Assembly: GCF_001422205.1 (NCBI RefSeq)
Contig: NZ_LMMJ01000010.1
Location: 186,001-250,000, forward strand
From: Curtobacterium sp. Leaf261
GTDB taxonomy: Bacteria > Actinomycetota > Actinomycetes > Actinomycetales > Microbacteriaceae
Direction of reading: 5' to 3'
DNA length: 64,000 bases
Below the pieces are notes generated by a model. The model did not search any database. It was not told the DNA's origin and saw nothing but the letters and a program-made list of their open reading frames with translations. A program made the position numbers and the translations under genes. Shown here piece by piece: positions 1-8,505 of this stretch; position 1 is the stretch's first letter; each line of letters opens with the position of its first letter.

Positions 1-1
1 G

Positions 2-1726
2 TTCTTCGGCGCCGCGGGCGACCGCGGCATGCACATGACCTTCGCCCTGACCGTCGGACAGGGTGCCACCGGACACGATGCGGCCGGCGAGCTCTACCTC
101 GAGGTCGCCACCGCCGTCACGGTGTTCATCCTCGCCGGGCGGTTCATCGAGGCCCGCGCGAAGGACAGCTCCGGCGCCGCCCTCCGCGCACTGCTCGAGC
201 TCACGCCGACCGACGCGACCGTCCTGCGCGACGGGACGGAGCGTCGAGAACCGGTGTCGGGCCTCCAGTCCGGTGACGTCGTCGTGGTCCGTCCCGGCGA
301 GGCGATCCCGTCCGACGGCGTCGTCCGGCAGGGCACCTCCGCCGTCGACCTCTCCATGCTCACCGGCGAGTCGATCCCGGTCGAGGTCGCGGTCGGCGAC
401 CGCGTCGTCGGCGCGACCATCAACGTCGGCGGTCGACTCGTCGTCGAGGTCACCGGTGTCGGCGCCGACACCGAGCTCGCACGCATGGCGCGGCTGGTCG
501 AGGACGCGCAGACCGGCAAGGCCGACGTCCAGCGTCTCGCGGACCGGGTGTCGGCGGTGTTCGTGCCGGTCGTCATCGGCCTCGCGGTCGTCGCACTCGT
601 CGGCTGGCTCCTCGTCGGCGGTTCGGTCGAGCAGGCGTTCGGTGCGGCCGTCGCGACGCTCATCATCGCGTGCCCGTGCGCCCTCGGCCTCGCGACACCG
701 ACCGCGCTCCTCGTCGGCACGGGCCGCGGTTCGCAGCTCGGCATCCTCATCCGCGGACCGCAGGTACTCGAGCGCACTCGGACGGTCGACACCGTCGTGC
801 TCGACAAGACCGGCACCGTGACCACCGGCGTGATGAGCGTCCGTGCGGTGGTCGTTGCCGACGGCGTCGACCGTGCCGAACTCCTCGCGGTCGTCGCCGC
901 CGCCGAACACGGCTCCGAGCACCCGATCGCCCGCGCGATCGTCGCCGCAGCGCATGCCCCCGTCATGCCGGCTGATGCGTTCGCCGCGCACGCCGGCGTC
1001 GGCGTCACGGCAGTCGTCGACGGCCGAGCCGTCCAGGTCGGGCGCCTGACCTGGCTGGTCGACGAGTGGGCGGTCACCGTCCCCGACGGACTGGAGGCAC
1101 GGATCACCGAGTCCGAGGCCTCCGGTTCGACCGCGGTCGCGGTCGCCTGGGATGGATCCGTCCGCGGCGTGGTGAGCGTCGGCGACACCGTCAAGGACGG
1201 TGCGGCCGCCGCGATCCGCGCGTTCCGGTCCCTCGGGCTCGCGCCGGTGCTCCTGACGGGTGACAACGCCGGCGCCGCGCACCGGGTCGCCGACGAGGTC
1301 GGGATCGACCGCGTGGTCGCCGGTGTCACGCCGCGCGGCAAGCTCGACACCGTCCGCGCGCTGCAGGCCGAGGGGCACGTCGTCGCGATGGTCGGGGACG
1401 GCGTCAACGACGCGGCTGCGCTCGCCGCGGCCGACCTCGGCATCGCGATGGGCGGGGGGACCGACGCAGCGATCGCGGCGAGCGACCTGACGGTGGTGTC
1501 CGGGGACCTCCGGGTCGTCGCGGATGCCATCCGACTGGCGCGTGCGACCCTCGGGACGATCCGCGGCAACCTGTTCTGGGCCTTCGCCTACAACGTCGCC
1601 GCGCTGCCGATCGCGATGCTCGGGTTGCTCAACCCGCTCTTCGCCGGTGCTGCGATGGCCTTGTCGAGCGTGTTCGTCGTCACGAACAGCCTGCGCCTCC
1701 GCCGGTTCCGCGGCCGGGTGGCGTGA
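2..1726 (+). CDS. copA: Cu(I)-type P1B ATPase, 5'-truncated by window edge
   Basis: Membrane pump that couples ATP hydrolysis to export of a soft metal, most likely Cu(I). The frame is open to the window edge, so the N-terminal metal-binding domain and first helices are missing; the ATG at 29 is internal, not the start. In order are seen the actuator TGES (362-373), membrane CPC (671-679), phosphorylation loop DKTGT (803-817), SEHP of the nucleotide domain (914-925) and GDGVND (1394-1411). The last two helices carry YN (1589-1594) and MALSS (from 1655), which with CPC form the PIB-1 signature known for Cu(I) pumps; Ag(I) transport is possible. A CopD-CtaG gene at 9 kb fits a copper theme, but the two are not linked in an operon. 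Family assignment is firm; metal specificity is inferred. Confidence 0.95.
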   Translation, partial: FFGAAGDRGMHMTFALTVGQGATGHDAAGELYLEVATAVTVFILAGRFIEARAKDSSGAALRALLELTPTDATVLRDGTERREPVSGLQSGDVVVVRPGEAIPSDGVVRQGTSAVDLSMLTGESIPVEVAVGDRVVGATINVGGRLVVEVTGVGADTELARMARLVEDAQTGKADVQRLADRVSAVFVPVVIGLAVVALVGWLLVGGSVEQAFGAAVATLIIACPCALGLATPTALLVGTGRGSQLGILIRGPQVLERTRTVDTVVLDKTGTVTTGVMSVRAVVVADGVDRAELLAVVAAAEHGSEHPIARAIVAAAHAPVMPADAFAAHAGVGVTAVVDGRAVQVGRLTWLVDEWAVTVPDGLEARITESEASGSTAVAVAWDGSVRGVVSVGDTVKDGAAAAIRAFRSLGLAPVLLTGDNAGAAHRVADEVGIDRVVAGVTPRGKLDTVRALQAEGHVVAMVGDGVNDAAALAAADLGIAMGGGTDAAIAASDLTVVSGDLRVVADAIRLARATLGTIRGNLFWAFAYNVAALPIAMLGLLNPLFAGAAMALSSVFVVTNSLRLRRFRGRVA

Positions 1727-1803
1727 TCCCGCTCGGTTCCGGACACCGGGGGCGTCCAGCATGGACAATGGTCACCACAGCCGATCACAGCGAGGAACGC
1801 ACC

Positions 1804-2370
1804 ATGGACCCGAACACCGACGAGCCGGCCGCCGGGCTGACCGACGTGGAGTCCGCTCCGACCCCGCGACTGACCGAGGCCGAGTTCCTGGCGACGCCCG
1901 CGCTCCTGACGGGCGATGCCCCCGACCTCATCGAGGCACTCGAGGCCGGCGCGACCCGTCGTGGGCTCGACGTCGCCGTCCTGCCGAGCGACACCGACGG
2001 TGGCACGGCTGCGACCGGAGCCATCTCCGCCATCGCGGTCAAGCCCTCGAGCGCCAACCTCGCCGTCCTCGCGATACGTCGCCGGGGGAGCACCTCGCCT
2101 CTCGCACGCGCATTCGACATCGCGGCCCGACTCGACCCGCTGCTCACGCCGGAGGCCGTCGTCATCGTGGTCACGGTCAAGGGTGTGACCGAGCTCGCCC
2201 CGGACAAGTTGGAGCGGCTCCTCAGCCGCGAGATCCTGCACCAGGTCGAGTCCGCGATCGCACCGTCGGCGAAGCGCCCGCCGTGGCGCCGGTTCCGCCT
2301 GCGTGCGGGGCTGGCGGCACTCGACGCCGCGGGCGTGCGGGTGCTGCGGCTGCAGACCCGGACGGCCTAG
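1804..2370 (+). CDS. hypothetical protein, 188 aa
   Basis: Function not recognised. The ATG at 1804 is preferred over upstream in-frame starts (1723, 1771) because GAGGA lies 7 nt before it. The protein is acidic at its N-terminus, has a stretch of alternating hydrophobic residues in the middle (AVVIVVTVKG around residue 120) and a basic C-terminus (PPWRRFRLR). There is no signal peptide or clear membrane segment. It starts 77 bp after the Cu-ATPase on the same strand and could be read through from it, but a separate promoter is equally possible. A REP-like palindrome follows it. Codon use is typical of the window, supporting a real gene. Confidence 0.7.
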   Translation: MDPNTDEPAAGLTDVESAPTPRLTEAEFLATPALLTGDAPDLIEALEAGATRRGLDVAVLPSDTDGGTAATGAISAIAVKPSSANLAVLAIRRRGSTSPLARAFDIAARLDPLLTPEAVVIVVTVKGVTELAPDKLERLLSREILHQVESAIAPSAKRPPWRRFRLRAGLAALDAAGVRVLRLQTRTA

Positions 2371-2383
2371 CCAGCGCTCGACA

Positions 2384-2450
2384 CCGCACCGCCCTCTTGC
2401 CGCGGCACCGCGCCATCCGGCGGCGCCGTGTGCGGAGAGCGGTGCGGCGG
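2384..2450. repeat. REP-like palindromic element, family II copy A
   Basis: 67-bp element with inverted ends: GCACCGCCCTCT on the left and GGAGAGCGGTGC on the right. A close copy lies at 3048-3114 after the next gene, and a looser one around 17585-17665. It may fold as a hairpin in RNA; there is no T-tract, so a terminator role is only possible. Confidence 0.6.
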
Positions 2451-2462
2451 CGGGCCGCACGG

Positions 2463-2468
2463 TAGCGT
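2463..2468 (+). promoter_or_regulatory. -10 box of a probable leaderless transcript
   Basis: TAGCGT (TANNNT) ends 6 nt before the ATG at 2475, so transcription should start at the start codon. There is no ribosome-binding site. This spacing, shared with dcd and crtE, favours the second of the two tandem ATGs. Confidence 0.5.
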
Positions 2469-2474
2469 CGGATG

Positions 2475-3035
2475 ATGCCGAGCTTCTACGTGTCCCACCC
2501 CGAGGTCGTGGTCGAGCCCGCCGTGCCCATCGAGCAGTGGGGTCTGTCGGATGCGGGGTTCGCCCGTGCTCGGCGGCTCCCGGACATCCTCCACGGACGT
2601 GTGGAGCGGATCGTCAGCAGTGCCGAGCGCAAGGCGGTCGAGACCGCGGCCGTGCTCGGTTCGGCGATCGGGGTGACTCCGGTCATCGACCCCCATCTCG
2701 GCGAACTCGACCGCAGTGCGACCGGGTACCTGCCCGAGGTCGAGTTCGACGCGGTGGTCGAGGCGTTCTTCGCGGAACCGGACCAGTCCGTCCGTGGCTG
2801 GGAACGCGCGGGCGATGCACAGCGTCGTACCGTCGCGGCGGTCCGACGCATTGCCGCGTCGGCACCAGGCACACCGACGGTCTACGTCGGCCACGGCGGC
2901 GTCGGCGCGCTCCTGCTCGCGAGCCTCAGGACGGCCGCGATCGATCGGAGCTGCGACCAGCCCGGCATGGGCAGCGTGTTCGCGTTCGACCCGGACGCAT
3001 GGACCGCGATGGGCGGTTGGGAACGGATCCGCTGA
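2475..3035 (+). CDS. histidine phosphatase (phosphoglycerate mutase-like) family protein, 186 aa
   Basis: Resembles the histidine phosphatase superfamily, which transfers phosphate through a catalytic His. The first motif near the N-terminus reads SHPE (residues 7-10) where the family has RHGE, so the His is kept but the phosphate-binding Arg is replaced by Ser. The second His appears in GHGG (about residue 140) near the C-terminus, and a SSAERKAVETA segment (about 50-60) matches the family's conserved phosphate-pocket helix. Length is normal for short members. Loss of the Arg may mean weak activity, a different substrate or a non-enzymatic role. It stands alone between two family II repeats, with a leaderless-type promoter. 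An ATG one codon upstream (2472) is the alternative start. Confidence 0.8.
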   Translation: MPSFYVSHPEVVVEPAVPIEQWGLSDAGFARARRLPDILHGRVERIVSSAERKAVETAAVLGSAIGVTPVIDPHLGELDRSATGYLPEVEFDAVVEAFFAEPDQSVRGWERAGDAQRRTVAAVRRIAASAPGTPTVYVGHGGVGALLLASLRTAAIDRSCDQPGMGSVFAFDPDAWTAMGGWERIR

Positions 3036-3047
3036 CGCGGAAGCGCG

Positions 3048-3114
3048 CCGCACCGCCCTCTCGCCACGACACCGCGGCACAGGGCGGTGCCGTGTACGGA
3101 GAGCGGTGCAGCGG
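3048..3114. repeat. REP-like palindromic element, family II copy B
   Basis: Near-identical layout to 2384-2450: CCGCACCGCCCTCTCGCC at one end and CGGAGAGCGGTGC at the other, with GGCGGTGCCGTGT inside. It lies between two convergent genes, where it could act as a bidirectional terminator hairpin, though no T-run is present. Confidence 0.6.
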
Positions 3115-3135
3115 CCGCCGCGGCGGCGGCCAGGC

Positions 3136-3993
3136 CTACTTCGCGGCGGCAGCGATCGCCGAGGTCAGGCTGCTCTTCTGGTCCCAGACCTTGCCGTCGA
3201 TGAGCACCGTCGGGGTCCCGAAGCTCCCGGTGGCAGGGTTCTGGAGCGCCTCGTTGCCGACCGCCCGGTTCGTCGCCGCGGTCACCCACGACCCGTACTT
3301 CTCGCTGTCGATGCAGTCCGCGACCTTGGCGCTCGACACGCCGCCGGCCTTGACGAGGGACTTGATCTTGGCGTCCGTCAGCCCGTCGGTGCCCTCTTCC
3401 GGCTGGTTGTCGTAGAACTGGGTCTGCACGGCCAGGAAGTCCTTCGGCGCGGTGTTCGCGACGCAGGCGGCGGCGTTCGCGGCACGGCTCGAGTACCGGC
3501 TGTTGCGGTAGTTGCGGTCGAGGATCGCGATCGGGTGGATGTCGAGGACGACGGAGCCGTCGCGGACCTGGGACTGCAGCTCGGACGAGTACTGCGCCTC
3601 GAACGCCTTGCACGACGGGCACGACCAGTCGATGTAGGTCGTGACGACGACGGCACCGTCCGAGGCCGAGGTCGCCGCCGGGCTCGGAGTGGCCTTCGGA
3701 GCGAGGCTGTCCGTCGGGGTGGCGACGATCTTGCCCGACTCGCCCGTGAACGTGATGCCGTCCGAGGCCATGTTCTTCGGGCCCGCGGCCGTCGTCGTGC
3801 CGGAGCTGGAGTTCATGTTCGACACCACGACGACCACGACGACGGCGACGGCGATGACGGCGAGTCCGATCCCGCCCTGCAGGAACCACCGGTTGCGGCG
3901 CTGCCGTCGACGCTCCTGCTCCTGCCGTGCCCTGGCGGCCTGTCGTGCGGCCTCGCGGCGGGCGTTCTTCGACATTCCAGGCTGGTTCGTCAC
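3136..3993 (-). CDS. DsbA-family thioredoxin-fold protein, membrane-anchored, 285 aa
   Basis: Extracytoplasmic thiol-disulfide oxidoreductase of the DsbA/thioredoxin_4 family. A basic, Gln/Arg-rich cytoplasmic N-terminus (residues 8-36) precedes one membrane helix (about 37-58). A Ser/Thr/Pro-rich spacer follows, then the thioredoxin fold starting at VVVTTYIDW with active site C125-P-S-C128. A cis-Pro loop is seen in GTPTVLIDG near the C-terminus. The start chosen is GTG at 3993, with GAGGGGGA just upstream; an ATG seven codons on is possible. The GTG overlaps the stop of the upstream WYL regulator by 4 nt, so the two are translationally coupled. The CPSC dipeptide is unusual next to CPHC of DsbA but is common in actinobacterial relatives. 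Confidence 0.9.
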   Translation of the reverse strand: MTNQPGMSKNARREAARQAARARQEQERRRQRRNRWFLQGGIGLAVIAVAVVVVVVVSNMNSSSGTTTAAGPKNMASDGITFTGESGKIVATPTDSLAPKATPSPAATSASDGAVVVTTYIDWSCPSCKAFEAQYSSELQSQVRDGSVVLDIHPIAILDRNYRNSRYSSRAANAAACVANTAPKDFLAVQTQFYDNQPEEGTDGLTDAKIKSLVKAGGVSSAKVADCIDSEKYGSWVTAATNRAVGNEALQNPATGSFGTPTVLIDGKVWDQKSSLTSAIAAAAK

Positions 3994-5060
3994 CGGGTAT
4001 CCCCCTCGTGCGGTCCGTGGTCGGACTCGATGTGGTCGGCCAATGATACGGGGACCGCTGCCTGGAACCTCCTGGAGAGGTGTGCGAACGCGTCGGCGAG
4101 CTCCGGCGGCCCGACGACCTCGACGTCCGCGTCGAACCGGCCGATCGACGCCGCGAGTCCCACCCACGACCACGCGCCACCGGTCACCAGGCACCGATCG
4201 TCATCGCGGCCCTCGACCGTCCAGTCCCCGGCGTACTCCATGACGGTGGCGGCAGGCATCGACAGGATCACCGAGCCCCGACACGGCCAGACGTCGCCGT
4301 CCGTGGAGCCCTTGAACCGGGCCCCGACGAACGCCGCGACGTCGTCCCCCGGGAGTCGATGCCCGCCAGGGTCCTCCGCGCGCGTGTACCGCCGGCCGGT
4401 CGGCGCGCGGGGGGTGATCCGGTCGACCCGGAACACCCGCCAGTCCACACGGTCGAGGTCCCACGCGACGAGGTACCACCTGCCGTTCCGCGACACCAGG
4501 TGGTGCGGCTCGACCTCGCGGGGCGGGCGGAGGGCACGGGGGTCGTCGTCAGCGCCGGTGGCGGGACCGATGTCCGGTCGCACGTGGTCGAACCGCAGCA
4601 CCTCGGCCGCCGCGATCGCCGCCCCGACCTGCAGGAGCACGGCCGGGTCGACCGGCACTTGGCCGCCGGGCGACGAGGACACGGCGGTGAACCGCAGGGC
4701 GTCGACCCGGTGCCGGAGCCGTGCCGGGAGCACCTGTCGGACGGTCGTCAGTGCGCGGAGCGCGGCCTCCTCGAACCCGGAGCCGATGACGGCGGCCGAC
4801 CTGAGCGCGACGGCGAGCGCGATCGCCTGGTCGTCGTCGAACAGCAGGGGCGGCAGCTCGGAGCCCGCGTCGAGTCGGTAGCCGCCGTCCGGTCCCTTCG
4901 TCGCGCTGATCCGGTAGCCGAGCTCGCGGAGTCGGTCGACGTCACGGCGCACGGTGCGGTCGCTGATCTCGAGCCGTGCGGCGAGCTGCTGCCCCGGCCA
5001 GTCCCGTCGCGACTGCAGGAGCGACAGGAGCACGAGCATGCGCGACGAGGGTCCTGGCAT
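3990..5060 (-). CDS. HTH + WYL-domain transcriptional regulator, 356 aa
   Basis: DNA-binding regulator with an N-terminal helix-turn-helix of the HTH_11 type (about residues 5-60; DRTVRRDVDRLRELGY is the recognition part). A WYL domain follows (about 140-215, with GRWYLVAWD), then a C-terminal WCX-like region. WYL domains are thought to sense ligands such as nucleic acids or nucleotides, and such proteins act as activators or repressors; the ligand here is unknown. The stop overlaps the GTG start of the DsbA-like gene. The co-transcribed partner is thus a thiol oxidoreductase, which does not by itself reveal the regulon. The start is the ATG at 5060; a short intergenic gap with a palindrome separates it from the divergent gene at 5229. 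Confidence 0.92.
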   Translation of the reverse strand: MPGPSSRMLVLLSLLQSRRDWPGQQLAARLEISDRTVRRDVDRLRELGYRISATKGPDGGYRLDAGSELPPLLFDDDQAIALAVALRSAAVIGSGFEEAALRALTTVRQVLPARLRHRVDALRFTAVSSSPGGQVPVDPAVLLQVGAAIAAAEVLRFDHVRPDIGPATGADDDPRALRPPREVEPHHLVSRNGRWYLVAWDLDRVDWRVFRVDRITPRAPTGRRYTRAEDPGGHRLPGDDVAAFVGARFKGSTDGDVWPCRGSVILSMPAATVMEYAGDWTVEGRDDDRCLVTGGAWSWVGLAASIGRFDADVEVVGPPELADAFAHLSRRFQAAVPVSLADHIESDHGPHEGDTR

Positions 5061-5141
5061 GCGTCCATTCTCCGCCGAGAAGCGGACACAGAATGGCCGC
5101 TTCCGGGACGGAGCGGGTGCCGTCCGGCGGACTGGACCGGA

Positions 5142-5189
5142 GACGGACTGGAGGGACGGTGCCAGCTGACACCGTCCCTCCAGTCCGTC
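5142..5189. repeat. 48-bp near-perfect palindrome, REP-like family I copy 1
   Basis: Arms GACGGACTGGAGGGACGGTG and its exact reverse complement flank CCAGCTGA; only one base pair in the central octamer fails. A second full copy lies at 41989-42036 with one compensated arm change (ACTGG to ACGGG and its complement). Half copies occur near 7211, 12998, 17514 and 20394. It lies between divergent genes, so it is not simply a terminator. Confidence 0.75.
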
Positions 5190-5217
5190 CGTCGCTCGCC
5201 ACCCGCACGACGCGCCG

Positions 5218-5223
5218 TACAGT
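5218..5223 (+). promoter_or_regulatory. -10 box of a probable leaderless transcript
   Basis: TACAGT lies 5 nt before the ATG at 5229, and no ribosome-binding site is present. Transcription is expected to begin at or next to the start codon. Confidence 0.45.
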
Positions 5224-5228
5224 GCAGC

Positions 5229-6392
5229 ATGACCGAAACCACGTCACCGCACACGCTGCTCCGCCTCGGCGTGCTGGCCACGTCCCGCAAGGTCGACGAG
5301 AAACGCCTGCCGATCCACCCGGCGCACCTGGAGCGGATCGACGCCGACCTCCGCGCGGCCATGGTGCTCGAACGCGGGTACGGACTCCGGTTCGGGATCG
5401 CGGACGCCGAGCTCGAACCGCTCGTCGGGGCGATGGCCGACCGGAGCGAGATCATCGCCGACTCGGACGTCGTGCTGCTCCCGAAGCCGCAGGCCGCCGA
5501 CCTCGAGGAGCTCCGTGACGGCCAGGTCCTCTGGGGGTGGCCGCACTGTGTCCAGGACCGCGCGATCACCCAGCTCGCGATCGACAAGCGCCTCACGCTC
5601 ATCGCGTGGGAGGCCATGAACCACTGGCAGTCCGACGGCGGCTTCGGGCTGCACGTCTTCCACAAGAACAACGAGCTCGCGGGGTACTGCTCCGTGCTGC
5701 ACGGCCTCCAGCTGTGCGGGTCGACCGGTGACTACGGGCGTCGGCTGACCGCGGTCGTCATCGGCTTCGGGGCCACCGCGCGCGGGGCCGTCACCGCGCT
5801 GAACGCACACGGTGTGCACGACGTCCGGGTGCTCACCCAGCGGGACATCGCCGCCGTCAGCGCCCCGATCCCCTCGGTCGACATCATCACCTTCGAGCAG
5901 GACCCGGACGACCCGTCCCGGAGCACCGTGTTCGGGCCCGACGGTCCCGTGCCGATCGAGGCGTACCTCGCCGAGAACGACATCGTCGTGAACTGCACGC
6001 TCCAGGACCCGAACGCGCCGAAGACCTACCTGCAGCTCGACGACCTCGCCGCCTTCCGGCCGGGCAGCCTCATCGTGGACGTGTCCGCGGACGAGGGCAT
6101 GGGGTTCAGCTGGGCGCACACGACGACGTTCGCGGAGCCGATGATCACCGTCGGGGAGACGACGAACTACTACTCGGTGGACCACAGCCCGTCGCTCCTC
6201 TGGAACTCGGCGACGTGGGAGATCAGCGAGGCGCTCCTGCCGTTCCTCCGGACCGTGATGGAGGGACCGTCGTCGTGGGCGGAGTCCGAGACCGTCCGGC
6301 GGTCCATCGAGATCGATGGCGGCCAGGTCCGGAACGAGGCGATCCTCCGGTTCCAGGACCGCTCGGACGAGTACCCCTACCCGCCCGCGTGA
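5229..6392 (+). CDS. alanine dehydrogenase/N5-(carboxyethyl)ornithine synthase-like enzyme, 387 aa
   Basis: NAD(P)-dependent dehydrogenase of the alanine dehydrogenase/transhydrogenase fold. The N-terminal catalytic part contains EKRLPIHPAH (residues 18-27), like the substrate-binding motif of this family. The NAD-binding Rossmann segment is VVIGFGATARG (about 176-186). The pattern AGYCSVLHGLQ (about 150) and the C-terminal DHSPSLLWNSATWEIS resemble N5-(carboxyethyl)ornithine synthase of Lactococcus, which condenses ornithine with pyruvate by reductive amination. Whether this protein uses ornithine, lysine or plain alanine cannot be decided from sequence. It is monocistronic, has a leaderless-type promoter, and faces the convergent acetyltransferase 26 bp downstream. 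Confidence 0.75.
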   Translation: MTETTSPHTLLRLGVLATSRKVDEKRLPIHPAHLERIDADLRAAMVLERGYGLRFGIADAELEPLVGAMADRSEIIADSDVVLLPKPQAADLEELRDGQVLWGWPHCVQDRAITQLAIDKRLTLIAWEAMNHWQSDGGFGLHVFHKNNELAGYCSVLHGLQLCGSTGDYGRRLTAVVIGFGATARGAVTALNAHGVHDVRVLTQRDIAAVSAPIPSVDIITFEQDPDDPSRSTVFGPDGPVPIEAYLAENDIVVNCTLQDPNAPKTYLQLDDLAAFRPGSLIVDVSADEGMGFSWAHTTTFAEPMITVGETTNYYSVDHSPSLLWNSATWEISEALLPFLRTVMEGPSSWAESETVRRSIEIDGGQVRNEAILRFQDRSDEYPYPPA

Positions 6393-6418
6393 CGTGTGAC
6401 CGACGGGGGCGGGGCAGA

Positions 6419-6967
6419 TCAGCCCCGGTCGCGCCACTCGTCGCGGAGGACCGAGAAGACCTGCTTGTCGTACCGGGTGCCCGCGAACACCCAGGCGCTC
6501 CTCGCGATGCCCTCGGAGTGCATCCCGAGGCGTTCGGCGACCGCGACGCTGCTCGCGTTGTCGGACCGGCAGCGGCACTCGACCCGGGTGAGTCCCCGGA
6601 CGTCGAACGCCCAGTCGAGGAGCGCCGTGACGGACCGGGTGACGAGTCCGCGACCCTCGGCGCCGGGTTCGAGCCAGCAGCCGACCTCGGCTGTGCCCCA
6701 GGCTGCGTCGAACGTCACGAACATCACGCCGCCGACGATCGTGTCGCCGTCCCAGAGGCCGTAGAGCCGGGCACCGTCGGCGGCCGCGGTGTCGGCGTAC
6801 CGGCGGATGGTCGCCCGGGCGCCGTCCTCGGTGTCGGTGACGAAGGCCGGGCCGACCCACGGGCGGATGTGCTCGCGCGCGCGGTCCATGTGCGCAGCGA
6901 AGGCGGGTGCGTGCCAGACCTCGAGCGGCCGGAGCACCACCCCGTCGGCGATGTCGAGAGAGAACAC
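6419..6967 (-). CDS. GNAT-family N-acetyltransferase (RimJ/RimL type), 182 aa
   Basis: Acetyl-CoA-dependent acetyltransferase. The N-terminal LRPLE start of the fold, the acetyl-CoA loop around EPGAEGRGLVTR (about residue 115) and the C-terminal NASSVAVAERLGM...EG segment are those of RimJ/RimL-type GNATs. These modify ribosomal protein N-termini or, in many relatives, small molecules. The GTG at 6967 is chosen because GGAGG lies 5 nt upstream and the fold begins at once; the longer ATG start at 7057 would nearly reach the tRNA and adds unlike residues. It lies directly downstream of tRNA-Gly on the same strand and may be read through from it. Confidence 0.88.
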   Translation of the reverse strand: MFSLDIADGVVLRPLEVWHAPAFAAHMDRAREHIRPWVGPAFVTDTEDGARATIRRYADTAAADGARLYGLWDGDTIVGGVMFVTFDAAWGTAEVGCWLEPGAEGRGLVTRSVTALLDWAFDVRGLTRVECRCRSDNASSVAVAERLGMHSEGIARSAWVFAGTRYDKQVFSVLRDEWRDRG

Positions 6968-7059
6968 AGCAGCCTCCAGATCCCCGCGATCGACCGGCGC
7001 CTGTCTCCGGAAGCCCCACCGCACGACGCATCGGCCGAAGGCCGAGCAGACCAGCACAG

Positions 7060-7130
7060 AGCGAGTGACGGGAATCGAACCCGCGCTACCAGCTTGGGAA
7101 GCTGGAGTTCTACCATTGAACTACACTCGC
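7060..7130 (-). tRNA. tRNA-Gly (anticodon CCC)
   Basis: Full cloverleaf on the minus strand. The 7-bp acceptor stem is GCGAGTG/CACTCGC, the D arm GTTC...GAAC, and the anticodon stem CCAGC/GCTGG with loop TTCCCAA, so the anticodon is CCC and reads GGG. The T arm contains TTCGATT, and U is the discriminator base as usual for tRNA-Gly. The 3' CCA is not encoded. Confidence 0.97.
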
Positions 7131-7452
7131 GTCGCCCGGAGGCTGCAACCACCCTACCGGATGCCGGAGGTGCTCCGCACACGACGCTCGCCGCCCGCCG
7201 GACGCGCACCGACCCTCCAGTCCGTGTGCTGCCGCACCGCGGCGGACGGGAGGCCCGGTACCGGTCCGCCCCACGCGCTCGCCGCCCGGACGGTCGCGTC
7301 CGGCACCCCGCCTGCCGGTCCGCTGGGAGCCACGACCGCTGCCGGACACCTGTCGGACACGTGTGTACCGTCCAGGAGGACCGAGCAACACCGCCGCGGA
7401 CGACGAGCCATCCTCCCGGCGAATCCCCGCCGATCCCGGGAGGCGAGCAGCG
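7131..7452. other. intergenic region between tRNA-Gly and a hypothetical operon
   Basis: No gene is seen. On the minus strand, TAGGGT (complement of 7151-7156) is a good -10 box for the tRNA, placing its start about 14 nt upstream of the mature 5' end. A half copy of the family I repeat (GACCCTCCAGTCCGTG) begins at 7211. GGAGG just before 7453 is the ribosome site of the next gene. Confidence 0.5.
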
Positions 7453-8505
7453 ATGGTCAGACATCCCCTCATCGACGACGTCGTCGGGTCCGCGATCGTC
7501 GTCGAGTCGGCCTCGAGCGTCGTCTGGTTGACGGACGCGTTCTCCTCGCTCCTCACCAGGGCAGCCGCAGCCGGACGCCTCGTCGTGCTCCGCACCGGCG
7601 CCGAGGCGTCGCTCACCCCGGCGCTCCGTCACGCGCTCGGCGCCACGGGTGCCGCGTGGGTCGTGACCGACTTCGACGGGTCGATGCGCGACGGCCGCAC
7701 CGGGGTCGCCGCCGGCTCGATCGAGGACTTCATCGCCAGCGGTCCGGAGCTGCACGGTGTCCCGTCGCCGGAGCACCGAGTCGCGGCGGATGCCGTCCAG
7801 CAGGTCAGCATCGACCTGACGCTCCGACACCATCCGGACCGCGAGGTCGGCATCGGCGGTGCGATCGAGGCCCTCTGCGCCGCGGCCGGCTGCGTCCCGA
7901 CGCGCTGGGGGACCGGCGAGCCACTCAGTGTGCCGTGGGACCGATGGGTGGTCACGCAGTACGCCAAGCACGAGGCGCCGGACGTCAGCACCTCGTACGC
8001 GATCGGCGAGGGCATGTCCGCGACGATGACGGCACACATGACCGACGGGTTCGTCATCGAGACGGTGTCTGCGATCCTCACCGCGCCGGCCGGTGGCGTC
8101 GACGGCGTGCTCGACGCCGTGCGCGACGTGGCCGACGACGTCGTCCCGGTGTTCGGTGTCGTGATGGAGCGCCGCGGTGACGCCGACCACATGGTCCGCG
8201 CGGTCTCCTACGGGGAACCGACGCCGGCCGCGGTCGTCGTCGGGCCGGAGGCGAGCCGGTTCCTCGACCGCGCCGGGGTCTGGCCGCCGCCGCAGACCAG
8301 GACCGAGCTGTTCGGGGAGCACGACCACGAGGGACTGCTCGTCCGGTTCGACGACGGGTGGAACGCCCTCGAGTCGTTCCTCGACCGCATCGACGAGGAC
8401 CGGTTCGTGGCGCTCGTCGGTGGTGCCCCGCTCGACGAGGCTGCCGCGGACGGCGCGCCCGACGACCACGGCACATCGGCGTTCGGAGGCCTCGGTGCCC
8501 CGTGA
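7453..8505 (+). CDS. hypothetical protein, DUF6177-like, 350 aa
   Basis: Function unknown. The N-terminal half (HPLIDDVVG, VVLRTGAEASLTPALRHAL, AAWVVTDFDG) resembles, from memory, the actinobacterial DUF6177 family, some members of which occur near type VII secretion loci; none is visible here. No signal peptide or membrane helix is seen, and the protein is acidic. The ATG at 7453 has GGAGG 9 nt upstream. The next gene starts inside its last codons, so the two form an operon and probably act together. The domain name is tentative and was not checked by a search. Confidence 0.65.
   Translation: MVRHPLIDDVVGSAIVVESASSVVWLTDAFSSLLTRAAAAGRLVVLRTGAEASLTPALRHALGATGAAWVVTDFDGSMRDGRTGVAAGSIEDFIASGPELHGVPSPEHRVAADAVQQVSIDLTLRHHPDREVGIGGAIEALCAAAGCVPTRWGTGEPLSVPWDRWVVTQYAKHEAPDVSTSYAIGEGMSATMTAHMTDGFVIETVSAILTAPAGGVDGVLDAVRDVADDVVPVFGVVMERRGDADHMVRAVSYGEPTPAAVVVGPEASRFLDRAGVWPPPQTRTELFGEHDHEGLLVRFDDGWNALESFLDRIDEDRFVALVGGAPLDEAAADGAPDDHGTSAFGGLGAP

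Noticed and set aside
29..1726. ATG at 29 as the start of the P-type ATPase
   Set aside because: The frame is open upstream to the window edge and the conserved region continues across this codon; the gene is cut by the window.
7060..7130. tRNA-Gly with anticodon TCC or GCC
   Set aside because: The 7-nt loop TTCCCAA between complete 5-bp stems gives CCC.
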